Part shown: piece by piece, positions 40,224 to 50,308 of the stretch | How positions within the stretch are numbered: the first letter of the stretch is position 1 | Layout: every line of letters starts with the position of its first letter | From: Bacillaceae bacterium | Lineage (GTDB): Bacteria; Bacillota; Bacilli; Bacillales; Alkalibacillaceae | Length of the DNA stretch: 64,000 nt | Assembly: GCA_017656265.1 (NCBI GenBank) | Contig: JACDOD010000001.1 | Coordinates: 248,001 to 312,000 of the forward strand | Direction: 5' to 3' | Notes under the pieces: generated by a model | What the model saw: only the letters and a program-made list of their open reading frames with translations | The model's database searches: none | What the model was told of the DNA's origin: nothing | Program-made: the position numbers and the translations under genes

Positions 40224-41607
40224 TTGACTTATCCTCCTTAGGCAGAACTAAACGAATCCTTGTACCGCCAGTAATTTTATTTTCAGCATGTATGGTACCA
40301 TGATGAAGTTGTACAATCTCTTTGACAATTGAGAGGCCGATTCCCGTTCCGCCTTTCTTTCTGGACCTTGATTTATCTATCCGATACAACCTATCAAAAA
40401 TATAGGGTAAATGTTCTTCGGGTATTCCTTCTCCTTCATCTTCAACAGATATTTCTGTATAAGATGGATCGTCTTTAACATAAACATCAATCTTTTTCCC
40501 GGGTGGAGTGTATTTGATAGCATTATCTAGTACATTTAGTAGAACCTGCTCCATCCGCTCTGGATCAGCTTTTATTTTAACATCTTTATTACATGATACA
40601 CCGCAAAATAAATTTTTCTCAGCACAGGCCGGTTCAATTTTTTTCTTTACTTTTTCTAGAAGATCGCATAACCTAATTTCCTCTTTTTGAATGGAAAATT
40701 GATGTTGCTCCATTTTTGCCAGATCAAATAAATTCTTCACTAATCTCGATAAATGTTCAGCTTCTTCTTGAATAATGGCCAAATACTTTTGTCTGTTTTC
40801 CGAAGATAAATTCTTTCTTTTTAAAACATCCGTATATCCTTTTAAATAAGTCAGTGGAGTTCTCAGCTCATGAGAAACACTGGCAAGAAATTCATTTCGC
40901 TCCTGCTTCAGTCTTCTTAGCTCTCTGGCAAGTGAATTAATGGAAAAAGCCAGCTGGCCGAGTTCATCTCTCCTCTTTTGATTCAGCTCGATTTCTAAAT
41001 TTCCCTGCGTGATTTCTTCAGTTGCGTTTTTTATTCGAATCAGCGGCATCGTAATAAACCTGGTAAGAAAAAACACCATAACAATCGTTAAAATAACCGT
41101 AGTCATCCCAGCCATCACAAATTGTTCCTCCAGATGATTGATCAGGCGATGAATGGTTCGGGAATCATTAAACATAAAGACATAACCCTTTATTTCATGA
41201 TCTACGGTAATCGGGCTGACCGTGGATATATAAGGATGATTCTTCCAGTCATCTTCTATTACTTCTCCGCTGTAGGCCACATTCTGAACATGCTGATTTA
41301 AAATAATGCCTCTTATGGAATCATTTAAGGGGTCCGATTTCGCTGTTACCTGTAAGCTTGCATTGGTAATCACAACGATTGGTTCCCCTTCTGACTCCAT
41401 TAAGGCAACATGTTCCAGAGTAATGGGATTGAAATTTTGCTCCAGCACATCCCGATGACTGTTTCCCCTTGCCAGCAGACTTGATAACACCTCATGTATT
41501 CGGTCTGAGGCAAGATTCATGTACAGAAAATAAAATAAAATCGATTCAATTAAAATGAAACCCACGAAAAATAATAGCCCTATTTTTAATGAAAGCTGAT
41601 TAAACAT
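40198..41607 (-). CDS. Two-component sensor histidine kinase
   Basis: A 469-residue kinase. Two membrane helices flank an extracytoplasmic sensor of roughly residues 32-165. Then come HAMP (TRFITMPLIRIKNATEEIT), the HisKA box ASVSHELRTPLTYLKGY and HATPase boxes N (VLDNAIKYTPPG), G1 (DEGEGIPEEHL) and G2 (GGTGIGLSIVKEI). It is 45 bases downstream of the CcdA/DsbD-like gene, so sensor, regulator and membrane carrier are probably cotranscribed. Confidence 0.92.
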   Translation of the reverse strand: MFNQLSLKIGLLFFVGFILIESILFYFLYMNLASDRIHEVLSSLLARGNSHRDVLEQNFNPITLEHVALMESEGEPIVVITNASLQVTAKSDPLNDSIRGIILNQHVQNVAYSGEVIEDDWKNHPYISTVSPITVDHEIKGYVFMFNDSRTIHRLINHLEEQFVMAGMTTVILTIVMVFFLTRFITMPLIRIKNATEEITQGNLEIELNQKRRDELGQLAFSINSLARELRRLKQERNEFLASVSHELRTPLTYLKGYTDVLKRKNLSSENRQKYLAIIQEEAEHLSRLVKNLFDLAKMEQHQFSIQKEEIRLCDLLEKVKKKIEPACAEKNLFCGVSCNKDVKIKADPERMEQVLLNVLDNAIKYTPPGKKIDVYVKDDPSYTEISVEDEGEGIPEEHLPYIFDRLYRIDKSRSRKKGGTGIGLSIVKEIVQLHHGTIHAENKITGGTRIRLVLPKEDKSSEKGTDRG

Positions 41608-41652
41608 AACACTCGCCCCAGATATTTGATCTGTGATCCAGAAAGAAATTAT

Positions 41653-42384
41653 TTAACTCCAGTATGTAATCGTATCAAAAAAGCCTATAACAATCATAAT
41701 AACACCTGCCAGACGCTGAACCAATAATCCGGTTCTCCTCCCCTTTTTCATGAAGCTGCCTGACATGCCAAAATACCATATCAGGAACATGACCAAAAAT
41801 ACAGGTACAGACGTTCCAAGCCCAAAGACCACCGGAAGTATTTGTCCGTAAGATGATGTTAAGGCCACAGGCATCAGTGTCATAAAAAATAATACAAACA
41901 TAGTAGGGCAAAACGCCAGTGTGAAGCTGATACCCATTAAAAAACTTCCCCATTTTTTTTCTGTAAAAAACCTAGAAGGAATTTCTCCTATCTTTAAGGT
42001 CCAGTGCATCCTAAACCAACCAAGCATATACACCCCTGCTACCATTAGTATAGGACCAATGATTTTTCGTAAATAAGGGAAAAAAGAAGTAAACGTCTTT
42101 TGTATCTCAGATCCCAAAGCCCAGATCATCAGCCCCATAGTACTAAAAACAACAATTTTTCCTAAGGCAAACACCAATACATTTCCCCAGGGAATACGCC
42201 GATTCAGGGATTGATTGCTGTAAATGGTTATCGCTCCAATGTTCCCAGTAAATTGGCAGGGAGCAACTGCGCCTACGAGACCAAGAAAAAAAGCAAATAA
42301 CACAGGCAGATTTTCCAATGAGTATGCGAGGTTTAAAAACGGTCCGCTGAAAAAGGAGCTAATTCGACTATACAGTTCATACAT
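41653..42384 (-). CDS. CcdA/DsbD-like transmembrane protein
   Basis: A 243-residue protein with about six membrane helices and two cysteines in conserved helix positions (GAVAPCQFTGN and LAFCPTMFVLFF). That places it in the DsbD/CcdA thiol-electron or heavy-metal transport group. It is a second such gene in the window besides ccdA. AAAGGGAG precedes the ATG. It is divergent from the multicopper oxidase and upstream of the kinase and regulator, suggesting a metal- or redox-stress module. Confidence 0.85.
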   Translation of the reverse strand: MYELYSRISSFFSGPFLNLAYSLENLPVLFAFFLGLVGAVAPCQFTGNIGAITIYSNQSLNRRIPWGNVLVFALGKIVVFSTMGLMIWALGSEIQKTFTSFFPYLRKIIGPILMVAGVYMLGWFRMHWTLKIGEIPSRFFTEKKWGSFLMGISFTLAFCPTMFVLFFMTLMPVALTSSYGQILPVVFGLGTSVPVFLVMFLIWYFGMSGSFMKKGRRTGLLVQRLAGVIMIVIGFFDTITYWS

Positions 42385-42531
42385 TTACATACACTCCCTT
42401 TTTGATTGTTTCTATGTTAATCATAACTGATAAATTTGCAAAAAGCGTGCAGGCAAAGTTTTCATCTGCACAATTCATTCACATTTTTGCAATACAATGG
42501 ATGGGAATCATACATTATTGGGGTGAAAAAT

Positions 42532-44010
42532 ATGGATACCAGATACAAAATCATTATATTCATGATCTTTGTATTTTTAACAGCCTGTCAGACACTAGAT
42601 CTAGAAAAAACACAGAAATCTCAAGATTTAAAACAGGATATAAGTCAGGATCAAAACGCTGATAATTTGGCTGATGTTGCTGCAGAAAATTTTTTTGAAC
42701 TCAAAACCTCTTATGAAACATGGGATTTTGGTATGACTTCTGACACCGTATGGACATACAATGGTACGGTTCCAGGTGAAACGCTCAAGGTTCAGGAAGG
42801 TGACTGGATTGAAGTGCGGTTGATAAATGAAATTAAAGAACCTGTCACAATTCACTGGCACGGAATGGTATTGCCCAATCAGATGGATGGAGTTTCTGGA
42901 GTCACGCAGGATCCCGTTAAAAGTGGAGAAAGCTTTACCTACAAGTTTCAGGCTAATGATGCGGGGACATACTGGTATCACTCACATCATCAAAGTTCGG
43001 AACAAGTAGATAAAGGTTTATATGGGCCACTCATTGTTGAACCTGAGGAAAAATCTTATGACAGAGATTTTGTAATCATTCTAGATGAGTGGCTTCTTTC
43101 CAGGGAACAAGAAAGAAACAGCGAAACTCGAAATATGATGGGATATATGATGGGAATGGGCAGGAATGGCCAAGCCAGTGATACCGGTGATATGGATACT
43201 CAAATGCTTTACAACTCCTTTACAGTAAATGGGAAAATAGCTCCATACATTGAACCTATTCAGGCTAATACAAACGAACGAATCCGTTTGCGATTCATTA
43301 ATGCAGGAAACCAAAAACATACTTTATATTTCAGTGGGCATCCTTATGAAATAGTTGCCCTTGATGCTCAAAAAGTTTACCAGCCTGAAAAAACAACAAA
43401 GAATTTAGAAATTGCACCAGGAGAAAGAATTGATGTAGAAATAGATATTTCAACAGATCATGATTTTGAAATTACAAGTGTGGACAATGATTTTGCAAAA
43501 TCAGACTTAATCATTCCAGTTCATATCGCAGAAAAGGATATCATTTCTGTGAATGATGTTCATGAGGACCAGTTGATTTGGCAACCGGAAAATGAATGGG
43601 TTTCTGATCACTTATTATTTTCAGATCCTGTAGAAGAAGATCTGTTTTATGAGTTAAATTTAAACACCAGAATGAAAATGGGTAGAGGTATGCAATTTAC
43701 CATTAATGATGAAGTGTTTCCAAAAACACCTACGATTGATGTACAAAAAGGAGATGTGATTCGGGTGCGTTTAGTCAATCAGAGTATGCTGGATCATCCG
43801 ATGCATTTACATGGCCATCATTTTCAAATTGTAAAGAAAAATGGCCAGAAATTAGATCAACCATTCGTAAAAGATTTAATAAATGTGAAACCTTATGAAT
43901 CCTATGAAATTGTATTTAAAGCAAATAATCCTGGTGAATGGTTATTCCATTGCCATGACTTGCTACATGCAGATAATGGTATGATATCAATTGTTTCATA
44001 TATAAAATAA
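42532..44010 (+). CDS. Multicopper oxidase lipoprotein
   Basis: A 492-residue exported multicopper oxidase. The signal has lipobox FLTACQ (Cys ~17). Copper ligands are HWHGM, WYHSHHQSSEQ, HPMHLHGHHFQIV and HCHDLLHADNGM, making the type 1 and trinuclear sites. A methionine-rich stretch (MMGYMMGMGRNG) near residue 200 is like those of CueO-type cuprous oxidases. It probably oxidises Cu(I) or phenolics at the membrane surface. ATG 42532 follows GGGGTG. It is divergent from the CcdA/DsbD-like operon. Confidence 0.93.
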   Translation: MDTRYKIIIFMIFVFLTACQTLDLEKTQKSQDLKQDISQDQNADNLADVAAENFFELKTSYETWDFGMTSDTVWTYNGTVPGETLKVQEGDWIEVRLINEIKEPVTIHWHGMVLPNQMDGVSGVTQDPVKSGESFTYKFQANDAGTYWYHSHHQSSEQVDKGLYGPLIVEPEEKSYDRDFVIILDEWLLSREQERNSETRNMMGYMMGMGRNGQASDTGDMDTQMLYNSFTVNGKIAPYIEPIQANTNERIRLRFINAGNQKHTLYFSGHPYEIVALDAQKVYQPEKTTKNLEIAPGERIDVEIDISTDHDFEITSVDNDFAKSDLIIPVHIAEKDIISVNDVHEDQLIWQPENEWVSDHLLFSDPVEEDLFYELNLNTRMKMGRGMQFTINDEVFPKTPTIDVQKGDVIRVRLVNQSMLDHPMHLHGHHFQIVKKNGQKLDQPFVKDLINVKPYESYEIVFKANNPGEWLFHCHDLLHADNGMISIVSYIK

Positions 44011-44169
44011 AAACATAATTTGATTTGCAGAAAAAGGTTTAGCCTGCAATAGATTCATTCAAATTATATCTTATATCTATGGTGTTTCTTGGTGAAAATA
44101 GATACAAAGACCATACAATCTCAAATATTTTTATGAAGCATCCTGAAACGAGCATGCATCAACTTAAAA

Positions 44170-44204
44170 AAACCAGTCATGATCAGAAATCATGACTGGT
44201 TTTA
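44170..44204 (-). terminator. Terminator of acnA
   Basis: AAACCAGTCATGAT pairs with ATCATGACTGGTTT; on the minus strand a TTTTTTTAAG tail follows. It is about 50 bases past the acnA stop. Confidence 0.85.
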
Positions 44205-44251
44205 TATTTCTTAAAAAGAGGTTTTGAGTATACTCGTAACATATATTCTAA

Positions 44252-46963
44252 TTAGTTTGCTAATTTATTACGAAGAACCATTTGAAGGATACCGCCGTGA
44301 CGGTAGTAGTCAATTTCCACTTCACTGTCAAAGCGAGCCATTACTTCAAACTCTTTTGTATTGCCTTCTTCATCCGTAGCCTTCACCTTCACTGTACCAC
44401 GTGGCTTAATGTTTTCGTTGATTTCGATATCGAATGTTTCTTTTCCAGTTAAGCCAAGGGTTTCAGCGTTTTCGCCTTCTTTAAACTGAAGCGGCAGTAC
44501 TCCCATCATCACAAGGTTTGAACGGTGAATACGCTCAAAACTCTCAGCAATAACGGTCTTAATGCCTAATAGGTTTGTACCTTTAGCCGCCCAGTCACGG
44601 GAGCTTCCCATTCCGTAGTCTTTACCGGCAACAACAACCAGACCAGTACCGTCTTCCTGATACTTCATAGCTGCATCATAAATTGGCATGATTTCGCCAG
44701 TTGGCCAGTAAGTGGTATATCCGCCTTCTGTACCAGGTGCAATCTGGTTGCGGATGCGGATGTTACCGAATGTACCGCGCATCATCACTTCATGGTTACC
44801 GCGGCGGGAACCGTAAGAGTTGAAGTCACGCGGAGACACGCCTTTATCCATCAGATATTTACCTGCAGGCATATCCTTAGGAATGGCACCAGCTGGTGAA
44901 ATGTGGTCAGTTGTAACAGAATCACCAAACTTACCGACTACGCGCAATCCTTTAAGTGGTTTAACTTCTTCATGATCACGGGAAAGACCTTCAAAGAATG
45001 GTGGATTCTGAATATAAGTTGAGTTTTCATCCCATTTATATAATGGTTCATCTGTAGTTTGAATCTCATTCCATTTTTCGTTGGAATCAAATACTTGTTC
45101 ATATTCTTTGCGGAAGATTTCAGGGTTTACAACCTTCTTAATCTCTTCCTTCACTTCTTCTGTTGTTGGCCAGATATCCTTGAAGTATACAGGCTTGCCA
45201 TCCTGATCTTCACCGATTGGATCTTTTGTCAGGTCAACATCCACTGTTCCGGCCAGTGCATAAGCCACTACAAGTGGAGGTGAAGCCAGGTAATTTGCTT
45301 TTACAAGCTGGTGGATACGGCCTTCAAAGTTACGGTTACCGGACAGCACAGATGCAACGGTTAAGTCACTGTCTGCAATCGCTTTTTCGATTTCAGGAAG
45401 AAGCGGTCCAGAGTTACCGATACATGTCGTACATCCATATCCAACCAGGTTAAATCCAAGCTGCTCCAGATAATTCATTAGTCCGGAATCTTCCAGGTAA
45501 CGGGTAACAACTTTAGAACCCGGTGCCAGGGATGTTTTTACATAAGAAGGCACTTTAAGGCCTTTTTCAATGGCTTTCTTAGCAACCAAACCTGCTCCAA
45601 GCATAACATGAGGGTTGGAAGTATTGGTACAGGATGTAATGGCTGCAATCGCAATGGCGCCTGTTTTCATTACAGCACGGTCACCATTTTCAAATTCCAC
45701 AACAGCTTCTTTGTCTTTTTCACTCTCATCAAGGCCAAATCCCTGGTTCCCCTGCGGAGCTGTCAGGGCTTTATTAAATTCTTCTTTCATTTTAGAAAGA
45801 GGAATCAGATCCTGAGGACGTTTTGGTCCTGATAAGTTTGGTTCCAGCTCAGAAAGATTAATTTCCACAACCTCAGTGAACTCAGGCTCTTCCTGATCTG
45901 GAGTGTAGAACAGATTATTTTCTTTGCAGTACTTTTCAACCAGCTGAATTTGTTCTTCACTGCGTCCAGTCAGGCGCATATATTCAAGAGATTCCTCATC
46001 AACCGGGAAGAATCCGCAGGTAGCACCATATTCTGGAGCCATGTTAGAAATTGTCGCACGATCTGCTAGCGGCATCTCTTTCAGTGCCGGACCATAGAAT
46101 TCTACAAATTTACCTACTACATTCTTCTCACGCAGCACCTGAGTTACTTTCAGTGCAAGGTCTGTAGCAGTTGTTCCTTCAGGGAAAGAACCAGTCAGTT
46201 TGACACCAATGACTTCCGGTGCTGGGAAGTAAGAAGGCTGACCTAACATTCCAGCTTCAGCTTCTATTCCCCCTACACCCCATCCAAGTACACCTAAACC
46301 GTTAATCATAGTGGTGTGGGAGTCAGTTCCGACTAATGTGTCAGGGAATGCTTCATACTCACCATCTGCAACTTCCAGTTCATGTACAACATTGGCCAAA
46401 TACTCCAGGTTAACCTGGTGAACAATACCGGTTGCAGGTGGTACGGCACGATAGTTGTCAAAGGCTTTTTGTGCCCAGTGCAGGAATTCGTAACGCTCTT
46501 TATTGCGTTCAAATTCAAATTCCATGTTTAATTTGAAGGCATCATCAGTTCCGTATTTGTCAACCTGTACAGAGTGGTCAATAACCAGGTCCACAGGAAC
46601 TTCCGGATTGATTTTATCCGGGCTGCCGCCCATGTCTACCATTGCTTTGCGAAGAGAAGCAAGGTCTACTACGGCTGGCACACCAGTGAAGTCCTGAAGA
46701 ATAACCCGTGAAGGTTTAAATGGAACATCAACTTTAGAATCTTCACCAGTATTCCATTTCGCGAGCTTTTCTACATGTTCCTTTTGAATTACTTTTCCGT
46801 CATATTGACGAAGAACCGATTCAAGCAGAATCCGAATCGTATACGGCAAGCGGGAAACATTTCCGATTCCAGCTTCCTCCAACGATTTCAAACGATAGTA
46901 ATGATACGTTTTGCCATTTAGTTCAAATTGTTTTCTTGCATGATAAACATCGTTGGCTGCCAT
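44252..46963 (-). CDS. acnA: Aconitate hydratase A
   Basis: A 903-residue aconitase (citB in B. subtilis) isomerising citrate to isocitrate in the TCA cycle. Iron-sulfur ligands are Cys in [13 protein letters not shown] and [14 protein letters not shown]. Substrate residues are in [26 protein letters not shown] and the swivel domain [12 protein letters not shown]. Length is standard. It neighbours sspP as in B. subtilis. Confidence 0.96.
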   Translation of the reverse strand: MAANDVYHARKQFELNGKTYHYYRLKSLEEAGIGNVSRLPYTIRILLESVLRQYDGKVIQKEHVEKLAKWNTGEDSKVDVPFKPSRVILQDFTGVPAVVDLASLRKAMVDMGGSPDKINPEVPVDLVIDHSVQVDKYGTDDAFKLNMEFEFERNKERYEFLHWAQKAFDNYRAVPPATGIVHQVNLEYLANVVHELEVADGEYEAFPDTLVGTDSHTTMINGLGVLGWGVGGIEAEAGMLGQPSYFPAPEVIGVKLTGSFPEGTTATDLALKVTQVLREKNVVGKFVEFYGPALKEMPLADRATISNMAPEYGATCGFFPVDEESLEYMRLTGRSEEQIQLVEKYCKENNLFYTPDQEEPEFTEVVEINLSELEPNLSGPKRPQDLIPLSKMKEEFNKALTAPQGNQGFGLDESEKDKEAVVEFENGDRAVMKTGAIAIAAITSCTNTSNPHVMLGAGLVAKKAIEKGLKVPSYVKTSLAPGSKVVTRYLEDSGLMNYLEQLGFNLVGYGCTTCIGNSGPLLPEIEKAIADSDLTVASVLSGNRNFEGRIHQLVKANYLASPPLVVAYALAGTVDVDLTKDPIGEDQDGKPVYFKDIWPTTEEVKEEIKKVVNPEIFRKEYEQVFDSNEKWNEIQTTDEPLYKWDENSTYIQNPPFFEGLSRDHEEVKPLKGLRVVGKFGDSVTTDHISPAGAIPKDMPAGKYLMDKGVSPRDFNSYGSRRGNHEVMMRGTFGNIRIRNQIAPGTEGGYTTYWPTGEIMPIYDAAMKYQEDGTGLVVVAGKDYGMGSSRDWAAKGTNLLGIKTVIAESFERIHRSNLVMMGVLPLQFKEGENAETLGLTGKETFDIEINENIKPRGTVKVKATDEEGNTKEFEVMARFDSEVEIDYYRHGGILQMVLRNKLAN

Positions 46964-47181
46964 TTCATCATTACCCCCTCTGACAAAATTATGTAGTGAA
47001 GCCTGACATCAAGCTTCATATATAAGGTTATCACAACACATGATAAATTCTGCACGTATTACATTTTAAATGAAAACTTTTCATAAGTAAAATGTTTCAG
47101 CAAAATTTTTGGAAGTAAGCGATTACAATCCATATTTTTTATCCATACGCCCATACTAAGGTGAGGAAAGGAGGAGCATAT

Positions 47182-47325
47182 ATGGATCATGAAAAAAAGA
47201 TCAGTGATTATTCAAAGCTGAAAAATCAGGCCAAGCAACCCTATGGCGAACCAATGAAAGGTTCTAAGAAAGTGAAAAACCGCAATCATACCAGACAAAA
47301 GAACAATGTTGAACACGATTTATAA
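47182..47325 (+). CDS. sspP: Small acid-soluble spore protein P
   Basis: A 47-residue spore protein whose second half, GSKKVKNRNHTRQKNN, is the diagnostic core of SspP. GGAGGAGC precedes the ATG. It converges on selA, and their ends overlap by six bases. sspO, next to it in B. subtilis, is not seen here. Confidence 0.9.
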   Translation: MDHEKKISDYSKLKNQAKQPYGEPMKGSKKVKNRNHTRQKNNVEHDL

Positions 47326-48726
47326 TTGTTGATCCAGCTGAACAAACACCCTGGACAGAATATCTACATCCTCACCTGTTATGGTTCTAAAATCAAGAAA
47401 GAGCTGATCATCAATAAAGCGCGCTATAACAGGTGGGGACTGTAATCTCAATTTCTGCTCCAGCCTTCGAGCTGATAACGTTTTTGGCTTTATAAACACT
47501 CCATACGTTTCCAGCTCTTCAAGGGGCATAGTTCCTCCACCGATTTTAGAAAAACTCTTCCCAAGGGTCATAGCCATATTCTTCAGTTCAGCAGTATTTG
47601 ACAGAAAGCTTTCCGCCCTGTTCTTTATTTCCTCAAGTGGTGTTAATATATCCCGGATTGCCGGGATATTTCTGTATGCTATCTCCGTTCCCTTTGCATA
47701 TTCCCTCAAGGTTATTTCAAGAGCAGCCAGTGTCATTTTATCGACCCTGAGAACTCTGGCAAGCTGATGCTTTTTCAGTTGATCGATGTACTTCTTTTTC
47801 CCGGCTATAATCCCAGCCTGGGGACCCCCAAGCAGTTTGTCACCGCTGAACGAAACGAGATCTGCTCCTTCTTTTAATACATGGCCGACAACTGGCTCAT
47901 AACCAATTTTCATGCTTTGAAAATCAAAAAGTGCACCACTTCCTAAATCCTCATAAAAAATCAGATTGTGCTCTCTGCATAGTGAAATTAGTTCCCTTCG
48001 TTCGACTTCTTTCGTAAATCCAACAATTTTAAAATTGCTTGAATGTACTTTTAAGATCATGGATGTTTGTTCACTAATGGCCTGTTCATAATCAAACAGG
48101 TGGGTTTTATTGGTCGTCCCTACTTCAACCAGACGGGCATCACTTTCTTCCATAATGGAAGATACTCTAAAACTTCCACCGATTTCCACCAATTCTCCCC
48201 GGGAAACAATGACTTCCTTATATTTAGCGAAACTTCGCAATACTAAATAAACGGCAGCTGCATTGTTATTGACCACCATAGCTGCCTCTGCCCCGGTAAC
48301 TTCCTTAATTAGATCTTCAATTATGCTGTGACGGGAACCTCTGTTCCCATCCTGTAGGTTGTATTCAAGGTTTGAATAATGACCGGCTACTTCTGCAACA
48401 TGTTTAATGGCATCTTCAGACAGCCTGGCCCTCCCCAAATTAGTATGCAAAATAGTTCCGGTTCCATTAATCACCCGCTGTAAATTTGGGGCAGTCCATT
48501 CATCGATTTTAGCCAGGACCTGATGAACGATCATTTCTCTCAATTCGAGGCTGTCATTGAGCTGCATATCTTCATTTAGTAGCTGTTCCCGAATGCGGTT
48601 AATCACTTCCTGAATCCGCTTTGTAACTGTATGTATAGAAAACTGATATTTGTCCTGAACTTCTTGTATTTTAGGATGTTTTTGAATTTCATGCACAGGC
48701 GGTATGTGTCTCAGCAACTCATTCAT
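47320..48726 (-). CDS. selA: L-seryl-tRNA(Sec) selenium transferase
   Basis: A 468-residue PLP enzyme converting seryl-tRNA(Sec) to selenocysteinyl-tRNA(Sec) using selenophosphate. The PLP lysine is Lys297 in DLVSFSGDKLLGGPQAG. Other family marks are INGTGTILHTNLGRA and VVNNNAAAVYLVL. Length is normal for bacterial SelA, including the N-terminal tRNA-binding domain. It is the first gene of the Sec island after sspP; its partners SelD, SelB and tRNA-Sec are all within 6.4 kb. Confidence 0.96.
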   Translation of the reverse strand: MNELLRHIPPVHEIQKHPKIQEVQDKYQFSIHTVTKRIQEVINRIREQLLNEDMQLNDSLELREMIVHQVLAKIDEWTAPNLQRVINGTGTILHTNLGRARLSEDAIKHVAEVAGHYSNLEYNLQDGNRGSRHSIIEDLIKEVTGAEAAMVVNNNAAAVYLVLRSFAKYKEVIVSRGELVEIGGSFRVSSIMEESDARLVEVGTTNKTHLFDYEQAISEQTSMILKVHSSNFKIVGFTKEVERRELISLCREHNLIFYEDLGSGALFDFQSMKIGYEPVVGHVLKEGADLVSFSGDKLLGGPQAGIIAGKKKYIDQLKKHQLARVLRVDKMTLAALEITLREYAKGTEIAYRNIPAIRDILTPLEEIKNRAESFLSNTAELKNMAMTLGKSFSKIGGGTMPLEELETYGVFIKPKTLSARRLEQKLRLQSPPVIARFIDDQLFLDFRTITGEDVDILSRVFVQLDQQL

Positions 48727-48795
48727 GGTTTTTCCCTCCCAATGCAGTACAATCTAATCAACTTTTATTATAGCATTTGACAAAAAAATAACGAA

Positions 48796-48828
48796 AAAGC
48801 TGCCTCTTATGGTTCAAGAGACAGCTTT
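48796..48828 (-). terminator. Terminator of the SelW-like gene
   Basis: AAAGCTGcCTCTT pairs with AAGAGaCAGCTTT; on the minus strand TTTTTCG and then a T-run follow. It separates the SelW-like gene from selA. Confidence 0.8.
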
Positions 48829-48841
48829 AATTATGTAAGTT

Positions 48842-49084
48842 TCAATTAGAAAGGTTCTCTATCTGATGAATGATGTTTTCTGGTTCCGGGAATTCGCCCG
48901 TTTTCAATTTTGAATAGATTTTTTCTCCATTCACCACAATTTCAAAGGCCCCCTTTGAACCAGGAATTAGCTGAATATCTGTAATTTGCTGACGGAAATG
49001 GTTAAATAGTTGTTCTGCGAAACTCGCAGCTCTTGGTGCGTAATTTCACATCATGCAAAATTCAATGGAAATTTTGTAATCCAT
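48842..49084 (-). CDS. SelW/Rdx-like selenoprotein (Sec13, UGA-recoded)
   Basis: With TGA at 49046-49048 read as Sec, the 80-residue product starts MDYKISIEFCMM-Sec-NYAPRA and continues SFAEQLFNHF. This is the C-x-x-U redox motif and following R-A of the Rdx (SelW/SelT/SelH) family, a thioredoxin-like fold. Later residues GAFEIVVNGEKIYSKLKTG match the family's second half (G-x-F-E-V ... G-x-x-I-x-S-K-x-x-x-G). AAGGAGG precedes the ATG. A hairpin with a GUU loop lies 16 bases past the UGA. The gene ends with a second UGA, without such a hairpin, which acts as stop. It is divergent from selD. Confidence 0.92.
49015..49029 (-). promoter_or_regulatory. Candidate SECIS element of the SelW-like gene
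   Basis: CUGCGAGUUUCGCAG forms a perfect hairpin within the coding sequence, 16 bases after the UGA. The apical AGUUU holds the exposed G-U that bacterial SelB usually needs. Confidence 0.6.
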
Positions 49085-49183
49085 GATTAAGACCTCCTTC
49101 TGTTCAATATTTTATAGAACCCGTTCAGAAAAATCAAAAAGTATACGGTGATTGCTTTTATTTTCTTTTCTATTCGGAAGATA

Positions 49184-49189
49184 TATAAT
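49184..49189 (+). promoter_or_regulatory. Possible -10 of selD
   Basis: TATAAT lies 35 bases upstream of the selD ATG, but no good -35 is seen at normal spacing. Confidence 0.3.
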
Positions 49190-49223
49190 AAGGACGACTC
49201 TGTCATAACAGGAGGTGTTGGAC

Positions 49224-50291
49224 ATGAATCGGGAGAGAGATGAGATTGTTCGCCTCACTTCCTTATCAACCAAAGCCGGCTGAGGATGCAAGTTAGGTCC
49301 TGATGACCTGGCACAAGTTTTGTGTCAAATCAAAACTCCTGAAGAAAAGGATCCAAATGTATTAGTGAATCAAGATACCTCAGATGATGCTGGTGTGTAT
49401 TTAATAAGAGATGATCTGGCTCTAATCCAAACAGTTGACTTTTTCACCCCGATTGTTGATGATCCTTATTATTTTGGGCAAATAGCCGCTGCCAATGCCT
49501 TAAGTGATATTTTTGCTATGGGCGGTCAAGTTAAAACGGCTTTAAATATTGTTGGGTTCCCAGTCAAACAGTTAGGAGCTGAGGTCCTGGCCAGAATTTT
49601 GCAGGGAGCACAGGATAAAGTGGCTGAAGCTGGCGGTGTGATTATCGGCGGACATTCCATTGATGATAAGGAGCCAAAATTTGGGCTAGCTGTTACAGGC
49701 ATTGCCCATCCAGATAAGATTTACCGAAATCAGGGTGCTAAGGAAGCTGATGTCCTCGTATTAACGAAGCCAATTGGTACAGGGATTATTACTACAGGAA
49801 TCAAAAAGAAACAAGATCAAGTTCCCAAAAGCCAAATGGATGAAGTCATTCACTGGATGAGCATGCTGAATAAAGCAGCTTCAGATACATTGAAACCATA
49901 TGATGTTCATGCTGTTACCGACGTGACAGGCTTTGGGTTATTAGGCCATGCTTTTGAGATGATCAAAGACGCCGATTTGTCTCTGGAACTATCTTTACAG
50001 GATGTACCCCTAATTTCTGGAACCAGAGAGTTAGCAGAACAAGGATATGTGCCTGGTGGTTCAAAGTCTAATTTACAATGGCTCAAGCCTCATATTCATT
50101 TTGATGAAGAACTGACTGAAACGGATCAGCTTATTTTAGCAGATGCCGTCACATCAGGCGGGTTGCTAATTGCCATGCCTGAAAAGGAAGCAGAAAAATA
50201 CACAGCTGAAATGATGAAGAACCATCATTTTGCCAGAATAATCGGCCGATTCACCAGCAAACATTCCAAAAAGATTTTTGTTCAATGCTGA
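49224..50291 (+). CDS. selD: Selenide, water dikinase SelD (itself a selenoprotein, Sec20)
   Basis: SelD makes selenophosphate from selenide and ATP. The frame from ATG 49224 (after AGGAGG) passes TGA at 49281-49283 to give 355 residues. The N-terminus reads LTSLSTKAG-Sec-GCKLGPDDL, i.e. the catalytic G-C-G-C-K loop with Sec20 in the first Cys position and Lys23 behind it. Further marks are the ATP-binding TVDFFTPIVDDPYYFG, the GGHSIDDKEPKFG segment and DVTGFGLLGHAFEM. Sec-type SelD is known in several bacteria. A strong hairpin follows the UGA. Ordinary calling would start at 49320 and lose the active site. Confidence 0.96.
49292..49312 (+). promoter_or_regulatory. Candidate SECIS element of selD
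   Basis: GUUAGGUC and GACCUGGC form an 8-bp stem (two G-U pairs) with loop CUGAU, starting nine bases after the UGA. Position and size are typical of bacterial SECIS hairpins. Confidence 0.6.
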
Positions 50292-50308
50292 TAAGAGGCT
50301 AGGACAAA

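Noticed and set aside
42447..42471. GTGCAG...CTGCAC inverted repeat upstream of the multicopper oxidase as a regulator site
   Set aside because: The arms are only six bases, the spacing is odd, and no second copy is seen; too weak to claim.
49320..50291. selD as a 323-residue protein starting at 49320
   Set aside because: That start lacks a ribosome site and removes the catalytic loop; ATG 49224 with Sec20 is well supported.
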